In this document: in pieces, positions 22,422 through 33,594 of the stretch
How the letters are laid out: each line of letters begins with the position of its first letter
Position numbering within the stretch: the stretch's first letter is position 1
Assembly (NCBI GenBank): GCA_027604705.1
Contig: JADHYV010000046.1
Coordinates: 62,001-126,000 of the forward strand
Reading direction: 5' to 3'
DNA from: Allomyces arbusculus
Taxonomy: Eukaryota; Blastocladiomycota; Blastocladiomycetes; Blastocladiales; Blastocladiaceae
Length of the DNA stretch: 64,000 nucleotides
The notes under the pieces: model-generated
The model's input: only the letters and a program-made list of their open reading frames with translations
Database searches by the model: none
What the model was told of the DNA's origin: nothing
Position numbers and translations under genes: made by a program

Positions 22422-23782
22422 ATGTCGCTCGACCAATACCGCGGCGTGACGATCACGCTCATTTCGCACCTCGACATCCGCTACGAGGGCACGCTCGACG
22501 ACATCAACCCGGAAACGCAGTCCATTTCCCTGAGCAATGGTGCGGCCGCTGCTTTTCAATCCCGATCACCCCCACACACCCGTGCTGACATTGGTGCCGT
22601 ACGCAGTCCGCTCATTTGGCACCGAGGGCCGCAAGGGCGGCAACCCCGTCGAGGAAATCCCGCCGCAGGAAATGGTCTTTCCGTATATCTGTTTCCGCGC
22701 GTCGGACGTCAAGGATTTGGCCGTCAAGGAGGAAATGACGGCGCCGGCACCGCCCCCGCCAGCGCCCGTGCTCAATGATCCGGCCATCATTGAGGTACGC
22801 ATTGCTGCCGGAATTCTCTGCAATTGGATGGTTCACTCATTCCACAACTCGCCGTCCACCAGTACTCCACTGCGCCCGTGCAACCGCAACAGCAGCAGCA
22901 GTTTCAAACCCCCGCCGCCGGTTCCGTCCGTTCCGCGAGCCCGAACCGCGACGATTCCGCCGCGCGCGCGCATAGCCGGTCGCCGTCCCCCGCCGGCCGG
23001 CAACCGCACCACCAGCACCACTACGGCGGGCACCACCACCAGTCGGGTCACCGTCGCGGTGGGCACCGCACCGGTTCGGGCCGCGCACGGCAGCCGCGCG
23101 GTCCCGTGGAGATTCCCAAGGAGGCGTTTGATTTCGAGGGCGCCAATGCCAAGCTCAACAAGGACGACCTCGTGAAGGAATTTGCCAAGCTCGGGTTCAA
23201 CCAGAACGGCGAGGGGTCTGATAGCGACAGCGACGGCGACGACGACCATTTGGCCGACGAGGCGCAGCCGGTGCCGCAAAAAGTGGTGATCCCGCCGCGG
23301 CAAGAGTTTTACGACAAAAAGACGTCGTTTTTCGATAATATTTCGTGTGAGGCACGCGCACGCCAAGAGGCGCTGGCGCGGGGCGGGTATGTTCGCTTGC
23401 GGTCGTTCATTGATTCGCGGAGTTTGGAACTGACCTGTTTGGTGCCTTCACGTCCAGCCTCGACCCGCAGCAGCGGCGTGCACGGATGCACGAGGAGCGC
23501 AAGCTCAACGTGGAGACGTTTGGCACGGCGACGCCGGCGTCGCGCATGGGCCGTGGCGGGTCGCGCGGGCGCGGTGGGTACCGCCGTAACGATGATGGCG
23601 GCCGCCGATACGATAATGACGGTGGACAGCCCCGCTGGGGCGGCGGTGGCGGCGGTGGTGGCCGGCGCAGCGGCGGTAGCAGCGGATACGGCATGGACCA
23701 GGCGCAGTATGGCGCGCGCGGGGATGGAGGGTACCGCCGTGGCGGGCGTGCGCGCGGTGAGGGCGATGCCGGCGACGTTTGA
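22422..23782 (+). CDS. SCD6: Scd6/LSM14 (Rap55) mRNP protein
   Basis: Scd6/LSM14 proteins repress translation and build P-bodies by contacting eIF4G, Dcp2 and the helicase Dhh1. Exons are 22422-22539, 22607-22794, 22863-23386 and 23458-23782, total 384 aa. The LSm14 domain starts at residue 1 (SLDQYRGVTITLISHLDIRY, then VRSFGTEGRKG). It is followed by a Gln-rich and Arg/Ser-rich linker. The FDF motif is AFDFEGANAKLNK, the FFD box is YDKKTSFFDNIS and the TFG box is ERKLNVETFG. An RGG-type tail, GRGGSRGRGGYRR and a run of glycines, closes the protein. All four family modules are in the expected order. Confidence 0.95.
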
Positions 23783-24148
23783 GAGTGCGATGGTGTTACA
23801 TCCAGCACCATGTAACTGGCCGTGACGCGTACGCGCCGTGAACGGAGCCAGCACGGTGGTTTACGAAGCGAAATGAAAGGATTTTGGGAGAGGCCTGGTT
23901 GAGGTTTTTGCGTCTCGCAGGTGTCTCGCAGCGACCATATGTCGCTCACGTGGGAGTAAAAAGCTGCCCTCCCACCGCAATGTCGGCCAGTCGTGAAAGG
24001 GACGCCTGCCGCTGCCACCGTCGCCGCGGACGACGCCCATCCCCGCGCTGGCCGACCACACGCCTCGCCACGAACCATACCAGCGCCGCTGCGCACCACG
24101 CTGCCCATTCCTGCTCGCCGAGCCCCGTCGCGGGCCACCCACCACGCC

Positions 24149-27092
24149 ATGGTTCACACAATGGCGGCCAACCCAGCGGGCAGCTCCAGTCTTGCTGCAC
24201 TCGCCATCATGTCCCCCGAAAAGCACCTCGTGGCTGTGCCCACGGATGGCATCTCGCCGACGGGCACCGCGCCCGTGAATGGCGGCGCTCTCGATGCGGT
24301 GGTGTCGGCGACCCGCAACCAGGACGATGGGACGGCACCAGCGCCAACGTCGCGCGCTTTCTCGACCAAGCGGCTGCAGCAAGTCTTATCGGATTTGATC
24401 ACGGTGCTGGCATGGTATGTCGATGGCGGTGGAGTTGGTTTGGTAGTGTCGAACGCATGGGTCAAGAATGGCAGCGGACGCGCGGGGGTGTCGCAGCGCG
24501 TGAAGCGAGAGAGAGAGAGAGAGCCGTCGAGGCCGGCGCGTGGCGAGCTTGATCCCTCAAAGTGATCTTGGCCGCCCGCCAGCCTGCGCCGGACGCGTTG
24601 CCCTGCTTCGTGCGCTCCAGTGACCGCCCCCACGAAATCGACGTTGACCGTGCCGGCCGGGCCCGTTCTGAACGCCATATCACTCACGACTTCAATCATG
24701 TCCCCTGTCACTTGGCCTCCAGGACACCCGACCTGCCCGTCCCGCAAATGGCACCCGAGTGGGCCGCCGTGCGTGCCCAAGTCGGCTCGTTTGTGACCCT
24801 GCAGCAGTTCCAGGTACCTAATATATTTCCTTGCCCGTAATTTGCACTTGCCAGCGGGATTCGACCCACACTGATCTCTTTCCTACCTCCCACGGCCGTA
24901 GAATACGTTTGATGCGCTCTGCTCGCACTACTATGCCCAGTCACCGCCCGGATCAACGCACCGCGACGCGCTCGTCACGTACTGGCGCACCGGCACGCGG
25001 CTCGTCAACCGCGAGTACGCGAACCTCGACGCGGCCGTGCGCGTGCGCGATGAGGACCGCACGGCACCAGGTTAGTTCTTCTCCCTCCTCTCGCAATGCT
25101 TTTACGACGTCCTCTCATCTTCCCACAACGCCCGCTCCCTAGTCATTGAGCGGCCATGGCTGACCAAGGTCGCGCTCATGTGGAAGCCCGCGCAGGAACC
25201 GGCGCCGCCATCCTCGACTCTGTGCTTTTCGCGCGCTGTGCCTGCTGCTGACATGCTCCCAGGTCCGTCTTCCTCGATCTCCCCCATCTATCATCCCGTC
25301 TTGTCCGTAGCTTACCCTCTGCCGCATTTGGCTCCACCTCCCCGATCCAGAAACCGCCGACACTTTCTTGATCAACGTGGTCCCGACGAGCACCTCCTCC
25401 ACGGCGATCGAGCCGCTCGCCAATCTGACGCCCATGCACGCCAAGGACGCGCCCGCCGCGGACCCCTTTGCCGAGCGTCCTGCGCGGTGGACAGACTACG
25501 GGCCGTTCGCATCGTTTGCGCCCGCAGCCGACACGTCCGACGCGACCCTGTCCGAGTCGACGACGGCGCTCGCGTGGGCCGTGGCGGCGGCAAGGCGATC
25601 TGCAGCCGTCGACGACACCGATCGCGACGCGGCCATGGACGTGGACGTGTCGATTGCCGACTCGACTCGCGAAGCGCAGGCGATGCTGCTGCAATCCCCC
25701 GCCGCGGCGGGCGAATTGTTGGAACTCGCGCACCTCGGCCGCGCGCTCGGCGAAGACTCGGTCGCAGATGCATCAACGTCATCGTCGTCCGTGTCCGATG
25801 CCGCAAGCACGTCCGACTCGCTCGCCGCGATCTCCATTGAAATGCAGCGTCTCGCAGACCTGCAGGACCACCGCCTCGCCTCGTCCACCCCCATGACCAT
25901 CACTCCGGAAGAACGCGTCCAGGCGCACCTCGTCGCATCCATGCTCGCGCGTGTGCTCATCGCACACAACCTGTCCCCGCGCGACATGTCGGCCACGCAC
26001 CGCACCTTGATCGCGCAGCTTACCGCGACCCACCCCGCGCAATTTGCCGGCACTCTGCCCGTGCACCGCCCGTTCGCGTTCCCAAGCAACGCGGCCGTCC
26101 GTGCGGCCCCACGCGGGGCGGCACTGCAAGACCCGGCGTTCCGTATTCCTGCGTACGTTCCGGGGATGGTCGAGCGGCGCGCGTTGGCCGCGCTGGCTGA
26201 GCTGGCGGCCGCCGAGAACCATGCTGCGGCAACGGCGGCGGCTGCCGCTGCCGCTGCCGCAGCTGCGCGGGGCCTCCCAGACGATCCGTCCAAATCGACG
26301 ATTGCGGTCCTGCGCCCACCTGCGCAGAGCGCGGCGCAAGCCAATGCGGGGGCATCGGCGCCTAGTCTGCCGCGGTCCGGTTCGGCCGTCACGTTCCACG
26401 CGGCGTCGCCGGCGCCACAGGGGCCGCCGGGAATGGCGCGCACGCCGAGCCATTCGGCAGCAGCGGCACGGATGCATGCGGCCGCGGCCACACGACAGCC
26501 GTCGGTGCATACGCCGCTGCAGGTGCAGCAGCAGTACCAGCAACAGCAACCACAACAGCAACAGCAACCGAACGTACACCCGGCGGCGATGGCGCAGTAC
26601 CAGGCCATGATCGCGGCCGCAGCGGCTGCAGCGGCTGCCGCGGGTCAACAGCCACCGAAAGCTCAACCGCAACAGCAACAACAACGGGTGACGCGCTCCG
26701 CCAGCAGTGTCGTCCAGCCCGGCACGCCCTACCCGCCCACTGCGTACGCGGGGCACCACACACTTCCGCCTCCGCAGTCGCAGCAGCAGGCCATGGCGAC
26801 GCCCACGCACCAGCAGCAGCAAGCGATGCACATGCACATGCTCAATGCCGCAGCCGCGGCAGCCGCTGCGGGGTACCAGCAGGGCACGCCCACGCCGGGC
26901 AGTCCGTATCCGGGCACGCAGGGGACGCCGTCGTTCCAGGGGGGCGCGGGGCCGGTGGCGGCAGCGGCAGCAATGGCGCGGATGACGCCCCAGCAACAGC
27001 AGCAGGTTTACCTGGCAATGGCGGCCGCGGCACGGGGTGGGACCCCGGGGGCGCCGCCGCCTGGGTACGGGCATGCGTCGGGCGCGCGGTAG
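24149..27092 (+). CDS. Unrecognised protein with Ala/Gln-rich C-terminal half
   Basis: I do not recognise this family. A phase-consistent model uses exons 24149-24414, 24621-24813, 24902-25070, 25143-25262 and 25351-27092, giving 829 aa; the first two exons and the exact start are the least certain. A conserved-looking region spans the middle exons: TLQQFQNTFDALCSHYYAQ, DALVTYWRTGTRLVNREYA, VIERPWLTKVALMWKP and DTFLINVVPTST. It is followed by acidic and Ser-rich sequence, then two stretches of 10-15 Ala and many Gln runs, such as QQQYQQQQPQQQQQ. Such tails are common in transcription co-regulators, so a nuclear role is plausible but unproven. The intron 25263-25350 begins with the unusual donor GTCCGT. 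No membrane segment or signal peptide is visible. Confidence 0.7.
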
Positions 27093-27506
27093 GTGGAGTA
27101 GGGTGGAGAAGGTGTGGAGTGTGCTTGGAAAGTGGGATTTTTGCAATATGAAGATTGGATGCGTTTGGGAATGAAAGGCCCTGTGATTGTATGAGCAACA
27201 AACCAAAAGTCAAAGACTGTGACGCTTCGACGCGGTCATGTGCACAGCTCAATCATGATCAAACTGGCTGACCTGACAGGCCTTCCTCGTCGCCTGTTCG
27301 TCCCGACTCCGACGAGATTCGCGCACCCGAAACTTGCTGCATTCCACCTCAACATACCCCGGACGCGGCGCGACGACCTTACTCGATTGTGTTACCCCCG
27401 AGCCATCGTTATATCGCGCAACTGGCTGGTCCACGTTGCTCGCGTCGTCTCAATCATACCAGGCCAACAATCCGCACCAAAACAAATTGAGCAAGAATCT
27501 TCCACC

Positions 27507-28284
27507 ATGCCGACGCCGTTCAAGAACATGGACGACAGCGCGCCGGGCGGGATGATGGAAGATGTTCGTTCGACCTGTCCGTTTTGCAGTCGACCATCGC
27601 CGATCAAGTGGTTTGACATTTGATACGGAAATGATCCCGGTAGGCGTTTGGCGCGTTCAAGATGACGCGCAAGCAACGGCTCATTGGTTTCGGCCTGTGC
27701 TTTGTCGTCGGTGCTGTTGTCTCGGGCCTGGTACGGACAATATTGCACGCCACGACTACCGTCCGACGGGCGTATTGACCGTATCGATGCTGTTAGTCGT
27801 TTATTTGCCTGACGATGGGCAACATCCCGGGGTGGGCGATCATGTACACGGCCGGCAACATTACGTCGCTGATGAGGTTCGCGCCGCGCCCGCTTACGCT
27901 TCTGCTCGAAAGGCAGTCGACCTGAATTCTCACCCGTTCGCCACCGATCATCTAGCACGTCGTTTTGGACGGGTTTCTCGGCTCAGTTCAAGAAAATGTT
28001 TGACCCGACGCGCCGGATCGCGTCGAGCATCTTTCTCGGGTCGATGGTCACGACGCTTATCATTGCGCTCAAAGTGCGTTACAGCACGATGCCATAGACC
28101 TTCGCTCAGCGTGCTCACCGTCGTTTTCCACCCGCGCTAGACGAGGGTGGTGCTCTGGTGTCTCATCTGTTGCGCTATCCAGTTCCTCGCGCTCTTCTGG
28201 TATTCGGCCAGTTATATTCCATTTGCGCGCGAAATGATCATCAAGGTGCTCAAGAAGGTGCTCTCGGTCATCGGCCTGAGGTAG
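27507..28284 (+). CDS. SFT2: SFT2-family vesicle transport protein
   Basis: SFT2 proteins are four-helix Golgi membrane proteins that help vesicles from endosomes fuse with the Golgi. Five small exons, 27507-27563, 27644-27730, 27797-27876, 27956-28073 and 28141-28284, encode 161 aa. Family motifs appear once exons are joined: TRKQRLIGFGLCFVVG, IMYTAGNITSLMSTSFW, FKKMFDPTRRIASS and ALFWYSASYIPFARE. Four hydrophobic helices are evident, at roughly residues 30-52, 58-75, 98-115 and 118-140, with short N- and C-terminal tails facing the cytosol. Two of the four donors are GTTCG, in line with the splice-site pattern of this genome. Confidence 0.93.
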
Positions 28285-28667
28285 GAGGGGACGACCGTGT
28301 CCGCATCGGTGCGATTGCCGCGGCATTCATATGGCAGCAAATTGGTGGAGGAGCCGGGATGGGACTACGGGCTGTTGGCTCGCGACTTGCATTGAGATGA
28401 CTTTCGTACAACAAGATTAGCTCACCACTTGTCGCACCCGCTGAAGCCAATCCGGCGGATTCTCGCGACGACGACCTGGAAAAAGCTTCTATTCGTGGCA
28501 ATCTCGGATCCAAAAAGGTGACGACAAGTGAAAGCAGAACACGCAAAACGACAACAGGCGCGCGCGGGAATCCTCTTGGCCAGGCGAGCGGGCGCCGTCG
28601 TCAACAACAAAAAAACATCACCAATACCACAATCTCGCGAGTCACGGGCACGACTCTTTATCCTGCT

Positions 28668-30727
28668 CTAGTACGCGCCCGCGCCAGCCCCACTCCCTCG
28701 CCCACTACTACTCCCCGGTGCCCGCTGCAACGACCCCATCTGCACCGCCGAAATAACTCCCTTCACAACCATCGCCTGCTGCATCTGCAGCAACTCAACG
28801 TCGGCCACCTGCGCGTCAATGCACGTCACGGGCACGAGCCCCTTGGCCGGAGGATCCGTGGCCAAATTCGAGCAATACGCCCATCCGTCCGAGTAGACGG
28901 CGTGCACGTGCAGAACGTCGCCCTGTTCGAGTGCGAGCTCGTCGGGTTGTGCCGGGACAAACGAGGTGGCCGCGAGTCGTGGACCGCGGACGCGGATCGG
29001 GGTGACGGTGGGCGCGAGTGAGGGTTCGCCGGATTCAGGGATTCTTGCGAGCCAGCCGCCGGCGTTGCTGCTGGATGCGGGCGCGCGCGACGACGGATTG
29101 AGTTCGATCGTGGAGGACGTCGCCTCGGACTCGCGCCGGTCCGTGGTCGACCCAGGTGGGGTCAGTGACATGCGGTTCCCTTGCCGCCCCTGCTGTTGCG
29201 GCTGCTGTGGCTGCTGCGCGGGTCCACGACTCAGCGACCCGGCACGCGTCAGCGACAGGACGGTCCCCGGCTCGAAAAACTGCGCGGTCCTTGGGGACGT
29301 TGGTCCGACGATCGTCGACGGATGCGTCGATGCGCGGGTGGACGGGTGCGTCGACGCGTGTGTCGACCGCGTCGGACTACGCATGACCGCCGTCGGCGAC
29401 CGCGGCGAGACGAGCGGCAGCGGGATGTCCGGGACGTTCGACCCGACCAGCGACAATGGTGGCGGGCGCGCGGTCCCCGCGGACGACCGGCGCGCATCAA
29501 TAATCGACTGCCGCGCCGCGGCCATCGGCATCGACGACGACGGCGGCAAGGGTACCGGCGGCGCGTTATTTGGGACGTACGCGGACTGCGGCCGCGGCAC
29601 GGTCCCGCCATCCACTTGCTGTCCGAGCGCGGCGGCGGCGACACCGACGCCCGTGACGGCCGGGTTGCCATTGATGTAGACGACGGACGTGGTGGCCCCC
29701 GTGGCACGCGCGACCAGGGCCTTGTGCTTGCGGCGCAGTTCGCGGCGGCGGTTTAGGACCACCCCGGCGAGCGCCGCAATGGCAACGACGGTCGTGAGCG
29801 AGATGGCAACAATACCGCCGACCCATGCGGGGCTTGCGCCGCCAGAGGAAGCGGAGGTAGTAGTGTCGCGCGGTGCGGGTGCGGCACCGGTGTTGCTATT
29901 CGGCGTATCGGTTGGGGCGGCCACGAACGGGTTCTCGGACGGCGGGAGCAGGCTGGTGACGGTTTTGGCACAGATGAGGTAGAGCGCTAGCGCCTGGATG
30001 TATGGCTGGCCCGCGACGAGGGCGAAACCTGAACAGGGGCGCAACGGCGGATCAGCATTGATGTTGGGGGGGGGGGGGGGGAGGGCGAACGAGAGGAAAC
30101 GAGGGCTCGCATCCGCACCGGTCAAGGAACAGTTGCTCTGCTTCACGGCGTAGTTGAACGACGTGTCTTGCGGGTCTATTCGTGCATCAACTCAGAACAG
30201 CCATCAGTACAAGATTCGTTTTGTTGCAGACAAACGCAATTGAGTCGGTTGCACATACCGAGCACAATCCGCCCGCCATTCGCATCGCCCGCCGTCACGT
30301 TGCCTACCGCCAACGCCGTGACATTGGCCGCGTCGGCGCGCACCATCAGCGTGCCAAACAATCCCTGGTCCACCGTTGGCAACGACAGATTGAACGCTGT
30401 CCCAGGGGTTGTCGCTGCCTGCGCCGCCTGGTTGTTGTAGACGGGCGAGTCCTTGCCATCGGCACAGCGCGCGCCCAACGACCGCACGCCCGCCGCATCA
30501 GCGACACCGTTCAGCTGGACGAGAGCATTGTTGTCGGCGCAAAAGAACAGCGATGAGGTTGACCCTGCCGCGACGGACCGGCCGTACGGCCCGGCCCAGA
30601 AGGGCGTGCGGTTGCTGGCATCTGTCGCGGCGCGAGCACCAGGGAAGGGTACGGCGCGCTTGAAATGAGCGGGTAACGGTGCTGGTCGTAGTCGTGCTGG
30701 GGCCCGGGTCGATGCTGGAGTGAACAT
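28668..30727 (-). CDS. Single-pass membrane protein with C-terminal SH3 domain
   Basis: Three exons, 30727-30259, 30175-30119 and 30028-28668, give 628 aa. The N-terminal ~240 residues look extracellular: Cys residues, NCS/NVT glycosylation sites and no charged clusters. A transmembrane helix at about 245-267 (WVGGIVAISLTTVVAIAALA) is followed by the stop-transfer RRRELRRKHK. A long Ser/Pro-rich cytoplasmic linker includes the imperfect HASTHPSTRASTHPST repeat. A C-terminal SH3 domain follows (about 525-578, with ALEQGDVLHV and DGWAYC). The architecture resembles fungal Fus1/Sho1-type signalling or cell-fusion proteins, without sequence identity strong enough for a name. No clear signal peptide follows the ATG at 30727, so an upstream exon may be missing. 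Confidence 0.8.
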
Positions 30728-31110
30728 GGTTGGCAGTGCTGGTCGTCGCTGATGTTGGTTGCTGGCACGGCCATGACCCGGCCCGCGAGATCCGTCTATT
30801 TTGGTGCGCGTGCGTCGCCGTGCGCGCGAGCGACTTCAGCAAGTCGCGAGCAAGAGTTGCGAGTGTGGACGGCAAGAATCGTCGAGAAATTATCTGTGCG
30901 TGGCCGAGCCGGTTTCGCCATGCAAGCATCTCGACCACAGCCAAACGTTCAAAACCCACGAAGCACAGACCAGGCCAAACATGCCCCAGAGGCCATTGCC
31001 AACAAGCTGCAGGAAAGCGCGCCTCCTGAAGGGACCGCCGGCCCGGTCGCCACCGTCGTGCACCATGACGTCTGTTGCACGCACGAAATCAAATTGTTTA
31101 TCACTGGATT

Positions 31111-32416
31111 TTACGCGTCGTGCGACGGCGCCGCAAACACGAGCATCTGCTTCTTACCCAAGTACCCCGTCCCGGCCTCGGCGATCGCCTGCACGACCTT
31201 CTCCACCTCGTCCTCCCCCTCCTCCCCAACGGCGGGCACCGCGATCTCATTGAGGTGCGGCGTGACGAGCTCCCCGGACGCAAACTTGTCCACCAAGTCG
31301 CGCATCATCGCATCCCGCTCCTCCACACTCGCGCGCTTCTTCCACTCGGTCATCCAGAACCCCCGAATTCTCACGTCCTTAAAAATCAAGAGCGACGCTG
31401 GCACCGCCATGGGCTCGCGCGCCATGGCGCCGTACGTGACGTGCGTCCCGCCCGGCCCGAGCGCACGCAACAACTCGGTCGCGGACTTGCCGCCAACCGA
31501 ATTGAACGCGACTTTGGCCGCCACCGACTGGTCGCGCATGTAGGCGCGCAACTCGCCCGTGCCGTCGCGCAGGACCGCCGTTGCACCGAGTTTCGTCAAG
31601 TCGGCGGCGAGGGAATCCAAGTCGGCGCGGTCGCGGACGAGATTGACCGTGCGCACGCCCATGCTGCGCGCGAGCTGGATCACGTACCGGCCGACGGCCG
31701 AGTTGCCGGCGTTTTGAACGACCGTGTCCCCCTCGTTCAAGTGAGCAAAGTCGCGCAAGAGGCGGTATGCGGTGGTCGGGTTCACGCTGAGCGACGCGGC
31801 TGCGGCCACGTGCAGCGGCGAGTCGCTCTTTGCGCGGCGCACGACGGCCACGTCGGTCGCGGGCACGACGGCGTGTGCACGCCAGGTGCCGAACCCGGCC
31901 GTATTGGGGATCACCCAGTCGCCCAGTTGCGGTGCGTGCGGGTAGGCTACGCGGTCGCCGATGGCCACGACTTCGGCGACACCTTCGAACCCCGGGACCG
32001 AGACGGGAGTGTTGTCGGCGACGCAAGTGGCGGGGACGAGCGGGACGGGGTAGACGCCCTGGATCGCGTTGATGTCTGACGGGTTCACGGGAGCGGCAAG
32101 CATGCGGACGAGGACGTGGTCGGGCTGCAGGGGTGGCAGCGCGATCTGGCCAAGTCTGATCAACCGTAGGTCAGCATCTGCTGTTCACACTGGATTTGAG
32201 CACAGATCTGCGACCATACCGCAGCACTTTTTCGGGTTGACCATGGTTTTGAACGTAAAACGCGGTCGTGGTGGTTGGGATCGCATCGCAACGCGTCGCA
32301 AAGGCGGAGCGCGACCCCCTCCAGGAGACTGATCGTGTCGAACGTGCTGCGGCCGCGCACGACGCGACGGGCATCAACCGCGCGCAGCCAAGGCTTGACC
32401 AGACAGCTTGCATCAT
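31111..32416 (-). CDS. ETR1: Mitochondrial trans-2-enoyl-CoA/ACP reductase (Etr1/MECR)
   Basis: This enzyme performs the last, NADPH-dependent step of mitochondrial fatty-acid synthesis, which supplies the lipoic acid precursor. Two exons, 32416-32220 and 32155-31111, encode 413 aa. The N-terminal ~50 residues are rich in Arg, Ser and Ala with almost no acidic residues, as in a matrix-targeting presequence. The MDR fold is clear: MLAAPVNPSDINAIQGVYP, GDWVIPNTAGFGTWR, SVNPTTAYRLL and the nucleotide-binding NAGNSAVGRYVIQLA. The catalytic Tyr of the family is expected in INAIQGVYP. The C-terminus GYLGKKQMLVF matches MECR. It lies head-to-tail with NDUFAF3, another mitochondrial gene on the same strand. 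Confidence 0.95.
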
Positions 32417-32593
32417 GTTGCGCGTCGTAGAGGGGGGTTGAAAAGCGAGACAGCTGTTGTGCCGCCGCTTGGCCGTGGCACGATCAACCCGACCATGTTT
32501 CCCATGCGATCCTGTGACTTGTGTCAGCTCATCATTTTGGCATCGGCAAACGCAATAAACAAACCACCATCTTCATTTCTGTTCACTCCACGG

Positions 32594-33387
32594 TCATGTC
32601 CGCGACGGCGTCGGAACGAGTGGGAGCAGGCACGCGGCCACGTTGCGACCCTCGTCAGCGAGCACGTTGAACGTGGAGCACGCGTTGCGCTAGTGGGAGG
32701 AGCAGGTCTATCAGTCTTGCTGCTCCATGTAAACGAGAACAGCACACGAGCGCACCGTGTTCTGCACTTCGTACGAGATGCCAAGCTCCTTGAGCAGCGA
32801 CTGCAGCGGCGGCGGTAGCGCGAGCATCGTCTTGCCTGTGCCAAACAGGATGATTTCTGGTGGATCGTGCAACCGCAGATCAGAACCACTCCTCCGTACG
32901 CATCCATCGCCGCTTGTAGACAAGACGCACCCGGCCGGTCGCGCATGACCTTGAGGATTTCGAGACATGCGGGCGTCCACGCGCCCATACACCCGTACAT
33001 GGCGCTGTTAGGCACACCCTCCGTCTCCTGTGCCACGTCCCACAGTAGTGCCTGCCCGTGGAGAAGTACGACGGGCCCACGCAACAGCACGGCCTCCGAA
33101 TCGGGCGCGGCCCCACCCTGCACGACGTAGAAGCCACGGTCGGAGAAGCGCTGCACGTAGACGCGTGGGCGCGGGCCGCGGTTGAAAATGTCGTAGTCTT
33201 CAAAGACGGCAATGTGCGGCGCGCGTTGCGCGTAGGTCCTCGCGGTGGTCGACCATGGTGCTGGCGATGGCGTCGGGCGAGCTGCGGCGAGAAGCGTGGG
33301 CACGGTGACAGCAGCGGTGCGCCGGAGCACGGGCGAGTGCAGCGAGTGCAGTCGCAGCACGGTTGTTGAGTAGAGCGAGCGGAGCAT
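32594..33387 (-). CDS. NDUFAF3: Complex I assembly factor NDUFAF3 homologue (Mth938 domain)
   Basis: NDUFAF3 acts with NDUFAF4 in early assembly of respiratory complex I. Exons 33387-32931, 32856-32756 and 32689-32594 give 217 aa. The N-terminal ~55 residues form an Arg-rich, acid-free mitochondrial presequence. The Mth938 domain follows: IFNRGPRPRVYVQRFSDRGF, VVLLHGQALLWDVA, EIILFGTGKTMLALPP, LKELGISYEVQNT and RNACSTFNVLADEGRNVAA. The last two match the family consensus VEVQDT-NACATFNFLxxEGR almost exactly once the 66-nt intron is removed. The presence of this gene implies that the organism has a complex I. Confidence 0.92.
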
Positions 33388-33594
33388 TGACGTTGGTGCA
33401 GGATCAAGAAAAAGCAGCCGTCCAGCATGAGATCCAGCAAGGGTTGCAGCTGGATGACGTGGATCTTGTCGACCGCAACTTGCAATCGGCGTCGACTGCC
33501 GCGGTGCACCCCGCTGCACCGGCCGATCAGCCCACGACGACCACGACGACGACGCGACTCGCAGCACAGTCCTCATCGCGAGCTCGTATCAACC
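33388..33594. promoter_or_regulatory. Short bidirectional promoter, NDUFAF3/MED7
   Basis: Only 207 bp separate the two divergent start codons, so both promoters must overlap. The stretch includes ACGACGACC triplets near 33540 and no obvious TATA box. Confidence 0.55.

Noticed and set aside
25779-27206. Minus-strand Arg-rich frame of 475 residues
   Set aside because: It mirrors the Ala/Gln-rich exon of the plus-strand gene and shows only composition bias.
31075-32079. Plus-strand frame of 334 residues
   Set aside because: It is antisense to the well-supported Etr1 gene.
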